A stretch of 46,793 bases of DNA from positions 1 through 46,793 of the forward strand of contig JAJZLV010000010.1 of NCBI GenBank assembly GCA_021803215.1, read 5' to 3'. Made by a program: the position numbers and the translations under genes. The DNA comes from Actinomycetes bacterium. GTDB taxonomy: Bacteria; Actinomycetota; Acidimicrobiia; Acidimicrobiales; Bog-793. Under the pieces are notes generated by a model. That model made no database searches. It worked only from the letters and a program-made list of their open reading frames with translations, and was not told the DNA's origin. Below are positions 25,587 through 35,197 of this stretch, in pieces. Every line of letters starts with the position of its first letter. Within the stretch, counting starts at the first letter, position 1.

Positions 25587-26594
25587 GTGACCTCGTCTTC
25601 CTCATCTTCTCGTCAACCAGTGCAGGTGACCGTCACCGGCGCTGCCGGCCAGATCGGCTACTCACTTCTCTTCCGTATCGCCGCGGGAGAGCTGCTCGGT
25701 ATCGACCAGCCCATCGTGCTCCGGCTGCTCGAGATCGAACCGGCTATGAAGGCGCTCGAAGGTGTCGTCATGGAGCTCGACGACTGCGCTTTTCCCCTCG
25801 TGCGAGAGGTCGTCACGACCTCTGACCTTGCTACCGCCTTCGACGGGTGCTCATTCGCCCTGCTCGTCGGCTCGGTCCCACGCAAGGCAGGGATGGAGCG
25901 AAAGGACCTCCTCGGGATCAACGGCGGGATCTTCAAGCCGCAGGGAAGGGCGATCGCCGAGAACGCAGCCTCCGACGTACGGGTCCTCGTGGTGGGAAAC
26001 CCCTGCAACACGAACTGCCTGATCGCCCGGTCGAATGCCCCCGAGGTTCCAGCCGACCGCTGGTTCGCCATGACCCGCCTTGACGAGAACCGGGCCAAGA
26101 GCCAGCTCGCGAAGCGGGCCGGGGTAGAGGTCGCCGAGGTCACCAACATGGCGATCTGGGGCAACCACTCCTCGACGCAGTTCCCGGATTTCGAGAACGC
26201 CAGGATCGGCGGTCGGCCCGCCGAGGAGGTCATCGGCGAGCGCGACTGGCTCGAGGGCGAGTTCATCTCGGTGGTGCAAAAGCGCGGGGCGGCCATCATC
26301 GATGCCAGGGGCGCCTCCTCGGCGGCCTCCGCCGCCAACGCCGCCATCGACTCGGTGCGCGCCGCGAGTCGAGCCACCCCGGACGGCGACTGGACCTCAC
26401 TCGCCGTCGTCTCGCACGGCGAGTACGGAGTGCCAGAAGGCCTCCAGTTCGGCTTCCCGGTGCGGGCCGACGGGAAGGGCGGCTGGTCAGTGGTAGAGGG
26501 CTTGGCCCATTCGGAGTTCGCCCGGGAACGGATCCGCCTCACCACTGAGGAGTTGCTGGCGGAGAAAGCCGACGTCACCTCGCTGATCAGATAG
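25587..26594 (+). CDS. mdh: Malate dehydrogenase
   Basis: A 335-residue NAD-dependent enzyme of the long cytosolic/chloroplast-like type. [16 protein letters not shown] is the Rossmann start. [20 protein letters not shown] holds the residue that sets the cofactor. [15 protein letters not shown] carries the mobile-loop Arg, and [13 protein letters not shown] and [13 protein letters not shown] carry the catalytic Asp and His. GTG 25587 has no clear Shine-Dalgarno; GTG 25626 is a weaker alternative. With icd and sucCD it makes this window rich in TCA-cycle genes. Confidence 0.95.
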   Translation: MTSSSSSSRQPVQVTVTGAAGQIGYSLLFRIAAGELLGIDQPIVLRLLEIEPAMKALEGVVMELDDCAFPLVREVVTTSDLATAFDGCSFALLVGSVPRKAGMERKDLLGINGGIFKPQGRAIAENAASDVRVLVVGNPCNTNCLIARSNAPEVPADRWFAMTRLDENRAKSQLAKRAGVEVAEVTNMAIWGNHSSTQFPDFENARIGGRPAEEVIGERDWLEGEFISVVQKRGAAIIDARGASSAASAANAAIDSVRAASRATPDGDWTSLAVVSHGEYGVPEGLQFGFPVRADGKGGWSVVEGLAHSEFARERIRLTTEELLAEKADVTSLIR

Positions 26595-26627
26595 ACGCCT
26601 CGCGCCCGCAGGCGAGCCACGGCCCCC

Positions 26628-26647
26628 GCTCGCTTTCCGGAGCGAGC
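26628..26647. terminator. Short hairpin between mdh and the DUF4012 gene
   Basis: GCTCGCT (26628-26634) pairs with AGCGAGC (26641-26647) around TTCCGG. It lies 33 bp after the mdh stop and just before the next gene, so it may be a terminator or attenuator. Confidence 0.4.
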
Positions 26648-26660
26648 AAGATAGGCGCCC

Positions 26661-28988
26661 ATGGCGACCGACGAGCGCGAACCCCGCATCGTCGCGCTGC
26701 GCGCCGAAGACGAGCTGGCCGCATCGCCCAGCCCGCGAGGAGCCGTCGAGACTCGCTTTCTCGTCATCTCCCTCGCCTTCGCCAGTGCCGTCGTGGCGGG
26801 CTATGCCGGAGGCCACCCGACCGGGATATCGCTGTGGGATGCTATTTGCAGGTCAGCCCTGGGTTTCGTCGCGGCCCTGGCGGGCACGGTCTGTCCGTGG
26901 CCGTTTCTCGTCCTCTCGGCCGTCGTCCTTCTGGCAGCGACAGTGCACAGCAGCGCCGCTTTGGTGCCGATAGCCTGCCTGCTGATCGCTGGCGGCGGCA
27001 TGTGGGCCGGCTTTCGCCGCGCCGCCTCGCCTCCTTCCTGGTTGCGCCCGGGACCGATCCTGACCGCCCTCCGTGCTCTTGTCGGCCTACTGCTGTGCCA
27101 GATTGCTCTCCGCCTCAGCTGGCCCTCGCATCCGCTTTACCCGTCGCTCGTTGCGGCCGTCGCCTTTGGGCTGCTTTTAATCCCGGCCCTCTTCTGCTGT
27201 CCTCGCCCCTATCGGCGCTGGGTGGCCGCCGCCAGCGCAGTCCTACTGGCGGCCGGTGTCGGGCTCACAGCTCTGGCTGGTCTCTCGGTGCTGGCTGCGA
27301 AGAGCTCACTTGTCGACGCCGTCGGGTCCAGCCAGGCCGGAGTGGCCGCAGCCCGGGCCGGCAACCAGGCAGGTGCCGTCGGGAGCTTTGCGAGCGCCGA
27401 GACACAGTTCCGCGCGGCCGGCCGGGACCTCTCGGCGGCTCGTTGGGCCGAGCTCGTCCCAGGCGTCGCCCAGCAGGTCCGGGCAGTCCGGGCGGCCGCT
27501 CGGATAGGGGCCACGGTCTCCTCGGTGGCGCGCCACACGGCAGCTCGGGCCGACCTCGGCAGCCTGCGCATCGATCGGGGAACCTTTCCTCTTGCAACCT
27601 TGGAGGCTCTCCGTCCTCTCTTGCGCAGGGACTTCACGGCTTTGCGCCTGGCGCTCCGGCAGTCGCGCGCCATCCGCTCGCCGTGGCTGTTGTCACAGAT
27701 CGAGAGCAAGCTCGGCTCGGAGACCAACAAGCTGAGGGAGGCGGAAAAGGCCGCCCAGACCGCTTACCGCGGCATGGAGGTTGTCCCCGGCCTTCTTGGT
27801 GCCAAGGGGCCGGTGCGATACCTCCTCCTCCTGGAAGACCCAGCGGAGTCCCGCGCCAGCGGAGGGATCGTCGGGGAGTTCGCCCAAGTGACCGCTGACA
27901 AGGGAAGGCTCCATCTCGACAGGGTCGGCTCGGTGGGCTATCTAAACTCGAGCGGCGACCCGGCTACGAGGACCCTGCGGGGGCCGACCGGCTACATCGA
28001 CCGCTACAGCCAGTTCGAGCCGCAGGACTACTGGCAGAACGTTCCGATGTCGCCGGACTTTCCGTCTGTCGGCGAAGTAGCCGCCAATCTCTACCCCCAG
28101 TCGGGAGGAGTACCGGTCGAGGATGTGATCAGCCTCGATCCACAGGCCGTGGCCAGCTTCCTCGCCGTGACTGGCCCGATCAGCGTGCCGCTCTGGCCGA
28201 CGCCGATCTCCAGCAGCAACGTCGTGCCAGTCCTCGCCAACACCGAGTTCCTCCACTTTGCTGGCAACGAGAGCGCCGGCACCCAGTTCGTGCAAGAGCT
28301 GGTCCGGGCTCTTTGGAGCAAGCTCGTCTCCCAGCCCCTGCCGCCGATCCCTTCGGTCATCAATGACCTGCGACCAGCCGTTCGAGGCCATAGCCTCCTC
28401 CTCTACAGCAGGAACGCGAAGGCAGAGAGCTTCTTTCGCTCGGTGCACATCGCCGGCGCCATGCCGCGAGTGCGCGGTGACTTTCTCGGAGTCGTGACCC
28501 AGAACGCCGACGGGAACAAGCTCGACTGGTACCTTCGCCGGACCATCGACTACCACGCGACAGTGGACTTCTCGACAGGCGCTGTCACAGCGACGGTCAA
28601 GGTGATACTGCGCAACCTGGCACCCAGCTCGGGCCTTCCGGCTCAGGTGATCGACCCGTCTCCCGGGGCCAACACCTTGCCAGGGGAAAACAAGCTCTAC
28701 GTCTCGATCTACACCCCGTGGGAGGACAACGGAGCCACCTTCGGCGGCAAGAGGCTCGATCTCTCGTCACAGCAGGAGCTCGGTCGCTTCGTCTACTCGG
28801 GGCTGGTGAAGGTTCCTGCTCGCACGTCGGAGACTCTGGTGCTCCACCTGGTCGGGTCCTGGCCAAGGGACTTGCACCGCTACCACCTGGGAATGTTCCA
28901 CCAGGTCGTCCTTTTTCCCGATCAAGTCCACACAGCAGTGAAGGTCCTGGGCTCGTGGAGGAAGCGTTCCGGAGGTCGTTCGGCCTAA
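26661..28988 (+). CDS. DUF4012 membrane protein
   Basis: A 775-residue protein. The first 210 residues contain several hydrophobic helices (about 30-180) and a last membrane helix at about 186-208. The remaining part faces outside and matches DUF4012: PVRYLLLLEDPAESRASGGIVGEFAQV, a stretch at about 405-480, and later SVIYTPWEDNGATFGG-like strands near residue 690. DUF4012 proteins are often found in actinobacterial polysaccharide loci beside Wzz/tyrosine-kinase genes, as here, but their role is not established. The GT remnant and the BY-kinase follow. The start is ATG 26661. Confidence 0.8.
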   Translation: MATDEREPRIVALRAEDELAASPSPRGAVETRFLVISLAFASAVVAGYAGGHPTGISLWDAICRSALGFVAALAGTVCPWPFLVLSAVVLLAATVHSSAALVPIACLLIAGGGMWAGFRRAASPPSWLRPGPILTALRALVGLLLCQIALRLSWPSHPLYPSLVAAVAFGLLLIPALFCCPRPYRRWVAAASAVLLAAGVGLTALAGLSVLAAKSSLVDAVGSSQAGVAAARAGNQAGAVGSFASAETQFRAAGRDLSAARWAELVPGVAQQVRAVRAAARIGATVSSVARHTAARADLGSLRIDRGTFPLATLEALRPLLRRDFTALRLALRQSRAIRSPWLLSQIESKLGSETNKLREAEKAAQTAYRGMEVVPGLLGAKGPVRYLLLLEDPAESRASGGIVGEFAQVTADKGRLHLDRVGSVGYLNSSGDPATRTLRGPTGYIDRYSQFEPQDYWQNVPMSPDFPSVGEVAANLYPQSGGVPVEDVISLDPQAVASFLAVTGPISVPLWPTPISSSNVVPVLANTEFLHFAGNESAGTQFVQELVRALWSKLVSQPLPPIPSVINDLRPAVRGHSLLLYSRNAKAESFFRSVHIAGAMPRVRGDFLGVVTQNADGNKLDWYLRRTIDYHATVDFSTGAVTATVKVILRNLAPSSGLPAQVIDPSPGANTLPGENKLYVSIYTPWEDNGATFGGKRLDLSSQQELGRFVYSGLVKVPARTSETLVLHLVGSWPRDLHRYHLGMFHQVVLFPDQVHTAVKVLGSWRKRSGGRSA

Positions 28989-29120
28989 GTGGCCCGTGTC
29001 TTCTGGGGTCTTTGGATGGCACCCCCTGAAAAGGAATCGGCTCCAGGAGGCCGTCTGCGCCGCTTTGAGAGCCTCATGCTCCGCAGACACCAGTGTCTCC
29101 GGCGTGCATATGTGCGGACC

Positions 29121-29474
29121 CTAAGCGCCAGCTCGGCTCACCGGCGCCAGCTGGGCGAAATGGCGAGCGAGCTCCTGAGCTCGACGATCCCAGGTGTGGC
29201 GCGCCGCCACCGCTCGCGCAGTACGAGATGCCTCCTGTCCGCGAGCGGGTTCGGTGAGAAGCTGGATGACCCCTTCACCCAAGGCATCGGCGAGACCCCC
29301 GTCTCGCTGCAGCGGCACTTTGACGCCGGCGGCGGCCGGCATGAAATCGCCTACCCCATGGAGGTCGCGCGCCACGACGGGAAACCCGCGAGACATTTGC
29401 TCGCGTTCGGGTCGCTTCGCGAAGTCCAGGATGTGTGTTGTATCGTTTCGCGAGCAGTTAGGCGAGGCTGGTCG
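29121..29474 (-). pseudogene. Glycosyltransferase family 4 remnant (C-terminal part)
   Basis: About 118 codons on the minus strand end in a stop at 29121. MSRGFPVVARDLHGVGDF is the typical acceptor-side segment of a GT4 enzyme (usually EAMSRGxPVVA). It is followed by AGVKVP and a C-terminal helix. The donor and acceptor domains upstream are missing: an in-frame TGA lies at the upstream end, and the sequence then enters the promoter of the next, oppositely oriented gene. The gene has lost about two thirds of its length. Confidence 0.65.
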
Positions 29475-29527
29475 TCACGGTGGAACGTCGGTCGCCTTGT
29501 GGTGGAACGATTACGAGAGAATGGATC

Positions 29528-31144
29528 GTGAGTTGGTTGACTGACTCCTACGAAGCTCCTGCACTTAGCCTCGGCTCCTATCTCGCGCTCCTGCGGCGGC
29601 GGAAGTGGTGGGTGATCGCTCTCGCCGCGCTCGGCCTAGTGGCCTCGCTCGGGTATTCCCTGACCCAGCCCAAGGTGTATTCGGCCTCCGCGCAGCTTCT
29701 GCTCCAACCGGAGAACCTCCTGGTCACTTCGAACCAACAACCGATCACCTCGACTGACGTGCTCACCGAACTTCAGCTAGTGACGAGCTCCCCGGTCGAG
29801 GCGGCGGTCCGGCGGCGGCTGGGCAGCGTGCCAAGCGTCACCGCGGGCGAGGTGGGCCAGACGAACGTCATCTCGGTAACTGCCACCGCGGCCAGCCCGG
29901 CCCGAGCCGCGTTGATCGCCAATACCTACGCGACTGCTTTCATCACTTACCAACGATCGGTCACCATCAACAACCTGACGGCGGCCGAGACACAGCTTCG
30001 CCGTCAGATCACGTCGATTGCCGCCCAGGTGAAGTTGGTCCCGCCGTCGTCGGTCGCCCAGGTGAACGCACTGCTTAACGAGGAAGCCTCGCTGAAGGAC
30101 CAGCTGGCCCAGCTCCAGCTGAGCGGGACGGCGGCCACCACTGGGATCCAGGTGGTTACCGCGGCCACAGCGCCGAGCGCGCCGACCTCCCCCAAGCCGC
30201 TCACTGATGCCATCCTTGGGTTGCTACTCGGGCTCTTGTTGGGGATCGGGCTGGCCTTCGCGGTAGAGCATCTCGACGACACCATCCGCGTGCAAGAAGA
30301 GGTGGAGCGGCTCACGCCTGGCACGCGGGTGCTAGCAGTCATCCCGATGGTGCGCTCGTGGAAGAGCAAGGACCAGACGCTCGTGATCACGGTGACCGAA
30401 CCCAACTCAGTGGCCGGGGAGGCCTTTCGCTCGCTGCGGACCTCGCTGCGGTTCGCCACCCTCGACAGCCACGTTCAGACGATCCTCGTGACCAGTCCGG
30501 GCGAGTCCGAGGGGAAGAGCTCGACGGCGGCAAACCTGGGTGTGGTTCTGGCCACTTCGGGCGAACGAGTGGTTGTCGTCTCGGGCGACTTTCGCCGGCC
30601 GCGCATCGGTAAGTACTTCAACCTGGACGAACGGGTGGGCCTGACCACTGTGCTGCTCGGCCGGTGCTCACTCGAGGAGGCACTCCAACCGGTGCCGGGG
30701 GTCGACGGGCTCTCTATCATGGCCACCGGGGAGCGGATGTCGGACCCGACCGGTGTGCTCGGCAGCCAACAGTTCGCCGGGTTGCTTGAGAAGCTGCGCC
30801 AGATGTTCGATCTCGTTCTTGTCGACAGTCCACCGCTATTGCCGGTTACCGACGCGGCAATCCTGGCCCAGACAGTCGATGCCACGCTCTTGGTGGTGGC
30901 CGCTGGGCAGACTCGGGGCAAGAACCTGCGCCGGGCGACCGAGGCGCTCTCCCTGGTCCACGGCACGCTCCTCGGCGTGGTGCTCAACGAGGTCAGCACG
31001 TCCACAAACGGCTATGGCTACGGCAAGTACTACCGGTACGGCAAGTACGAACCCACCGGGGAGGCTGCCACCGGCAACGGCGCCCGCCCGGTCGGCGTGG
31101 GGTCGGCACGGTTGACGGCACCGGACGAGCCGAGAATACGGTAG
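29528..31144 (+). CDS. Wzz chain-length regulator fused to BY-kinase (polysaccharide co-polymerase/tyrosine autokinase)
   Basis: A 538-residue membrane protein. Wzz-type transmembrane helices lie at about 27-46 and 228-247 with an external coiled region between them. The kinase half carries GESEGKS (P-loop, about 327-333), SGDFRRP (Walker A', 352-358) and LVLVDSPP (Walker B). A tyrosine cluster, GYGYGKYYRYGKYEP (495-509), is the likely autophosphorylation tail. The first Asp of the usual DxDxR Walker A' is Ser. The family sets polysaccharide chain length by phosphorylation cycles. GTG 29528 lies behind GAGAGAAT; the frame extends upstream without similarity. It marks the start of the exopolysaccharide locus. 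Confidence 0.9.
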   Translation: MSWLTDSYEAPALSLGSYLALLRRRKWWVIALAALGLVASLGYSLTQPKVYSASAQLLLQPENLLVTSNQQPITSTDVLTELQLVTSSPVEAAVRRRLGSVPSVTAGEVGQTNVISVTATAASPARAALIANTYATAFITYQRSVTINNLTAAETQLRRQITSIAAQVKLVPPSSVAQVNALLNEEASLKDQLAQLQLSGTAATTGIQVVTAATAPSAPTSPKPLTDAILGLLLGLLLGIGLAFAVEHLDDTIRVQEEVERLTPGTRVLAVIPMVRSWKSKDQTLVITVTEPNSVAGEAFRSLRTSLRFATLDSHVQTILVTSPGESEGKSSTAANLGVVLATSGERVVVVSGDFRRPRIGKYFNLDERVGLTTVLLGRCSLEEALQPVPGVDGLSIMATGERMSDPTGVLGSQQFAGLLEKLRQMFDLVLVDSPPLLPVTDAAILAQTVDATLLVVAAGQTRGKNLRRATEALSLVHGTLLGVVLNEVSTSTNGYGYGKYYRYGKYEPTGEAATGNGARPVGVGSARLTAPDEPRIR

Positions 31145-31261
31145 CCGGGGAGTAGCGGAGACGTGAGGCGGAAGCAGATCAGCATGGGCTGCATGCACCG
31201 GGGTTTTGGCGGCGCCGGCCGGTGTTGTCTCGGCATGCAGGTATCGAGGGTTCGGTGACCC

Positions 31262-32002
31262 TTGGATGAGTCGGCATGGGAGTTCAGAACTCGGAGTGAC
31301 AGGCCGCTTCGGGCGCTGATCGCCGCCTGCCAGGTCTCGCCCTGTCGGGGGAGCGAACCAGGCTCCAGTTGGCATCTGACCTCCGCACTGGCTGCCACAG
31401 GTGTCGATGTGCACGTAATCACCGGCGCGGATTGGCACGCCGAGATCGAGGCGCACGGGCGGCCCGGTGACGGTCTCACCTTCCACTATGTTACTAGCCG
31501 TCCGGCTCTTCTAAGGGACTTCAGATCCGGGCAGCGCAGTGTGTAGGCCAAGTACCTCGCGTGGCAGCGAGACTGTCTTGAGGTCGCGGTACAGCTTGAT
31601 GCAGAGCATGACTTCGACGTTATGCACCACTTGAACTGGGGCAGTCTCTTCTGGGGATCCACCTTCTCACGGCTCGGCAAGCCCTTCATCTTCGGGCCCA
31701 TCGGTGGGGGCGAGATCTCCCCCGAAGTGTTGCGTGAATGGTTCGGCGAATCGTGGCGTCGCGAGGTAAAGCGGAATTGGGCCCTGCGGGTGCTGCTTAG
31801 GTTCAACCCGCGAGCTCGCCGCACGACTCGGGCAGCCGGCCTTGCCTTGGCGACCAACAACGAGACAGCTGCACGATCGCGAGCCCTTGGTGCCACACGG
31901 GTCGAGCTCTGCCTGGACACAGCGGTGGAGCCCGAGGCCATCGCGACCGAGGAGCGCGAAGCTCCAGATCGCTCGGCCCCGGCGGCCCTCTGGGTCGGGC
32001 GG
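31262..32002 (+). pseudogene. Glycosyltransferase family 4, broken by an amber codon and a 3' deletion
   Basis: One frame runs from TTG 31262 through TAG 31544-31546 and on to about 32002. Before the stop, ALIAACQVSPCRGSEPGSSW is a typical GT4 N-terminal strand. After it, KYLAWQRDC and DVMHHLNWGSLFWGS continue the same fold, then PFIFGPIGGGE. The protein reaches ALWVGR, where the donor domain should begin, and there similarity stops at the junction with a methyltransferase fragment. Loss of the donor-binding half makes function very unlikely. A single base could restore the amber but not the deletion. Confidence 0.75.
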
Positions 32003-32106
32003 AATCTCCGGCGTGCCGGTATGCGCAGTTCGCCCGCCACCTGGGCAACGCGACGCGCATCCTGGACGTGGGTTGCAATACCGGGCGAGGGGGGTGTGGC
32101 ACGTAA
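31999..32106 (+). pseudogene. SAM-methyltransferase motif I fragment
   Basis: In the frame starting at 31999 the sequence reads RYAQFARHLG and then RILDVGCNTGRGG. This is the first strand and glycine loop (motif I) of a class I methyltransferase. The frame ends at TAA 32104-32106. It sits in a different frame from the truncated glycosyltransferase and abuts it, so a deletion has joined the two genes. Only about 35 codons survive. Confidence 0.6.
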
Positions 32107-32360
32107 TGGCGTTCGCGCGCGCTCTACGTAACGTTGTTGCTGGAGCTTGACTACCCGAGATCGCGGCACATCGACCGCCGGCTGCAGCCGAATACGCTGC
32201 GGCTCGGCACACAGAGAGGGTGACGAGTGATGAGCGCCGGTCTTGGGCCAAGCAGGTATGTGACGTTGGCCATGGCGGCTCACACGAAGCTGTTCAGACC
32301 GGCGGGCCGTCCCTCGGCAGGAACCACGAAGTGCCCGGCTGTCACGAAGAGGGAGACGGC
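32107..32360. other. Degraded coding sequence before the ABC exporter
   Basis: Short frames suggest further decay. One ends ELDYPRSRHIDRRLQ, then stops at about 32222; another runs from 32232 to just past the ABC start. Neither is recognised. AGAGGGAGAC before 32361 is the ribosome site of the ABC gene. Confidence 0.35.
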
Positions 32361-34157
32361 ATGACGGCGCGGTACCGCATCTGGCGAGCCCGCACCGGGA
32401 ACACGCCGATCTGGGAACGTGCCAAGGTGCTTTTCGGCAACCGCCCAGGTCTGGTCGTGGCTTTGGTGATGGCTTCCGCGCTAGCGGGCATGTGCGAGTC
32501 GGCCGTCCTTGCTCTTGTCGCATCGATCGCGACCGCGCTGGTCGGTCAGCACTCGACAGTCAGCTTCCAGGTCGGGTCCCTGCACGTTGAAGCTCGGGTG
32601 GGTGAGCTGCTGGTCGTGGGCCTTGCCATCGCACTGGCACGTATCGCTGTCCAGGGGTTGATCGCCTACCTGCCGGCGCGCATCGGAGCCGAGGTACAAG
32701 CCGGGCTGCGTCTCCGGCTCTTCGCCGCCTTTAGTAGGGCACCATGGTCTGTGCAGTCGGCCGATGGTGAGGGCAGATTCCAGGAACTCGCGACCAGTCA
32801 AGTCATCCAGGCGACGCAGGGCGTCATGCAAGCGACGCTGGGCGTCACGGCAGGCGTCATGCTGTTAGTTCTCGTGGGTGCGGCTCTCTTGGTTGAGCTG
32901 ACCACAGCGCTCGTAGTGATCGGGGCGGGGTTGGCATTGTTCCTCCTGTTCCGTCCACTCGGTAAGGTCGGGTCCCTTCGCGCCCGGGCTCTGTCTTCAG
33001 CCCAACTCGAGTATGCCTCCGGAATCCATGATGCGGTCGGTATGGCTGAAGAGACCCAAGTATTCGGCGTCGGCGAGACACAGGAGCGCCAACTCGGCCG
33101 CCTTGTCGAGGTCGCCCGTCGACGCTTCTTTTCAACTCTGTTCCTGGGCGCACTGGTGCCAGGTGCCTATCAGGGCATAGTGCTCCTGTTGCTCGTAGGA
33201 GGACTCGCCGTTCTCGAGGCCACGGGTAGTGGCCACCTCGCCTCACTTGGGGCCGTCGTCCTGCTCCTGGTACGCGCTTCGTCCTACGGCCAGCAGCTAC
33301 AGGGCAACTACCAGAACTTGCACCAAAGCCTTCCCTTCCTCGACCGGCTCGCCGATGCTGAGCGCAACTATCGAGCTACGCCTGTCATCCGGGGGACGCG
33401 CGTGGCTACTAACGTGCCACCTATCGCCTTCGACGAGGTGTCGTATGCCTATAACCCCGCCAGACCCGCACTTCGTCGAGTGAGCTTCCGAGTCGAGCCA
33501 GGAGAGGCGATCGGAGTTGTCGGCCCCTCCGGAGCGGGTAAGTCGACGCTGGTCCAGCTGCTACTCGGCCTCCGAGAGCCCGCTTCGGGCCGGTATCTGG
33601 TGGACGGAGAACCCGCGGAAACCTGGTCGCCGTCGTGGTGGTCGGGAGCGTTCGCCTATGTCCCCCAAGAGCCGCGTCTCCTGCAAGGCACGGTCGCCGA
33701 GAACATCCGCTTCTTCCGCCAGCTGGACGATGCAGCGGTGGAGCGGGCGGCGTGTCAGGCCCGTATCGACAGCGAGATCATGAGCTGGGTGAACGGCTAT
33801 GAGACCCTGATCAGTCAGCGAGCGAAGGCGGTATCTGGTGGTCAGCGTCAGCGTATCTGCCTGGCAAGAGCGCTGGCGGGGAACCCAGTCGTGTTGGTCC
33901 TCGACGAGCCAACGAGTGCGCTTGATCCCCACTCGGAGTCTTTGGTTCAGGAATCCTTGGCTGGGCTAAAGGGACGGCTCACCCTGTTTGTGGTCGCCCA
34001 TCGCATGTCCACCTTGAGCCTCTGCGATCGCGTAATAGTGCTGAACGAGGGAGTGCTCGAGGCCTTCGCGCCGGCCGCGGAGCTCGAGCGGTCGAACGAC
34101 TTCTATCGCAAGGCGGCATCGCTTTCGCAGTTCAACAGCATCGAGAACTCGCCATGA
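32361..34157 (+). CDS. ABC exporter, fused membrane and ATPase domains
   Basis: A 598-residue half-transporter of the MsbA/lipid-or-peptide exporter type. The N-terminal 310 residues hold about six membrane helices. The ATPase has Walker A GPSGAGKST (about 388-396), Q-loop YVPQEP, signature VSGGQRQR (usually LSGGQ), Walker B VLVLDEP (about 510), D-loop SALD and H-loop VVAHR. It would act as a homodimer or with a partner elsewhere. ATG 32361 has a good Shine-Dalgarno. The stop overlaps the sulfotransferase start (ATGA), so the two are likely co-translated. Context suggests export of a glycan or lipid-linked precursor, by inference. Confidence 0.9.
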   Translation: MTARYRIWRARTGNTPIWERAKVLFGNRPGLVVALVMASALAGMCESAVLALVASIATALVGQHSTVSFQVGSLHVEARVGELLVVGLAIALARIAVQGLIAYLPARIGAEVQAGLRLRLFAAFSRAPWSVQSADGEGRFQELATSQVIQATQGVMQATLGVTAGVMLLVLVGAALLVELTTALVVIGAGLALFLLFRPLGKVGSLRARALSSAQLEYASGIHDAVGMAEETQVFGVGETQERQLGRLVEVARRRFFSTLFLGALVPGAYQGIVLLLLVGGLAVLEATGSGHLASLGAVVLLLVRASSYGQQLQGNYQNLHQSLPFLDRLADAERNYRATPVIRGTRVATNVPPIAFDEVSYAYNPARPALRRVSFRVEPGEAIGVVGPSGAGKSTLVQLLLGLREPASGRYLVDGEPAETWSPSWWSGAFAYVPQEPRLLQGTVAENIRFFRQLDDAAVERAACQARIDSEIMSWVNGYETLISQRAKAVSGGQRQRICLARALAGNPVVLVLDEPTSALDPHSESLVQESLAGLKGRLTLFVVAHRMSTLSLCDRVIVLNEGVLEAFAPAAELERSNDFYRKAASLSQFNSIENSP

Positions 34158-35197
34158 GTGGGGATGGCGGTGTTACGGACGCGGTGAGCCAAAGAGCCAT
34201 CACGGGCGACGAGTCGGGCGCGGCGCGCGTGCCCGACTTCTTCATCGTGGGTCAGCCCAAGAGCGGCACCACCGCGCTGTATGAGATGCTCCGGCGGCAT
34301 CCCGAGATTTTCATGCCTGACGTCAAGGAGCCCATGTTCCTCGCCGCCGACTTGCGGCAGCGGTTCCACGGGCCCCGGATAGGGTCGCGCTATACAAGGT
34401 CCCGGGAGTACCTGGCCTCGCTCCCTACGACGTTGGAGGAGTACCTGGCACTGTTCGAGGATGCGATGTCGCACCAGCAGCTCGGCGAGGCGTCGGTTCT
34501 CTATCTGTTCTCCCGCACAGCCGCAGCGTCGATCGGAGCGCTCAATCCGGCTGCCCGCATCATTGTGATCTTCCGTGAACCAGCATCGTTCCTGCGGTCA
34601 TATCATCTACAGCAGTGCAGGAGCCATCAAGAGAGTGAGCGAGACTTACGCAAGGCAATCGCTCTCGAGGCTACACGCGAGAGCTACGTGCCGCGAGGGT
34701 CGTATAGCCCGCAGGAGCTACTTTACTCCCAACACGTCTGTTACACCGAGCAGCTCCGCCGTTACCGCGCTGTTTTCCCTGCCGAGCAGGTGCTCACCTT
34801 GATTTACGACGATTATCGCAGTGATAACGAGGCGACGGTGCAACGCGTCTGCGACTTCCTGGGGGTCGACAGCTCGGTGCCGCTCCTGTCAGTGGAGGCG
34901 AACCCGACCGTTGCCGTGCGGTCGCAGCTGCTCGACGATGCCGTTCAACGGTTCTCGGCCGGTTGGGGACCCTTCTCGAAGGCTGTCAAGTCCGGGATCA
35001 AGGCAGTCGTTCCCCAGTCGGCGCGCCGACACCTGCTCCAGAGTGTCCAGTCGAGGATTGTGTACTCGCCGCCGCCTCCCCCGGATGACGACCTGATGGC
35101 CGAGCTCCGCATCTGGTTGAGACCCGAGGTTGAGCGTTTCAGCGAGTACTTGGATCGTGACCTTGTGAGGCTATGGGGTTATGATATGTCTGATTAG
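34154..35197 (+). CDS. PAPS-dependent sulfotransferase
   Basis: A 347-residue protein. GQPKSGTTALYEML (33-46) is the 5'-phosphosulfate loop, and IVIFREPASFLRSYHLQ (about 136-152) is the 3'-phosphate motif with the usual Arg and Ser. These bind PAPS. The rest is similar in plan to carbohydrate and heparan-type sulfotransferases. Its overlap with the ABC exporter and position in a polysaccharide locus suggest that it sulfates the exported glycan or its carrier; this is inference. The IS relic cluster begins right after it. Confidence 0.88.
   Translation: MSGDGGVTDAVSQRAITGDESGAARVPDFFIVGQPKSGTTALYEMLRRHPEIFMPDVKEPMFLAADLRQRFHGPRIGSRYTRSREYLASLPTTLEEYLALFEDAMSHQQLGEASVLYLFSRTAAASIGALNPAARIIVIFREPASFLRSYHLQQCRSHQESERDLRKAIALEATRESYVPRGSYSPQELLYSQHVCYTEQLRRYRAVFPAEQVLTLIYDDYRSDNEATVQRVCDFLGVDSSVPLLSVEANPTVAVRSQLLDDAVQRFSAGWGPFSKAVKSGIKAVVPQSARRHLLQSVQSRIVYSPPPPPDDDLMAELRIWLRPEVERFSEYLDRDLVRLWGYDMSD

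Noticed and set aside
28989-29531. Plus-strand 180-codon frame before the BY-kinase
   Set aside because: It is antisense to a clear GT4 C-terminal remnant and has no similarity of its own.
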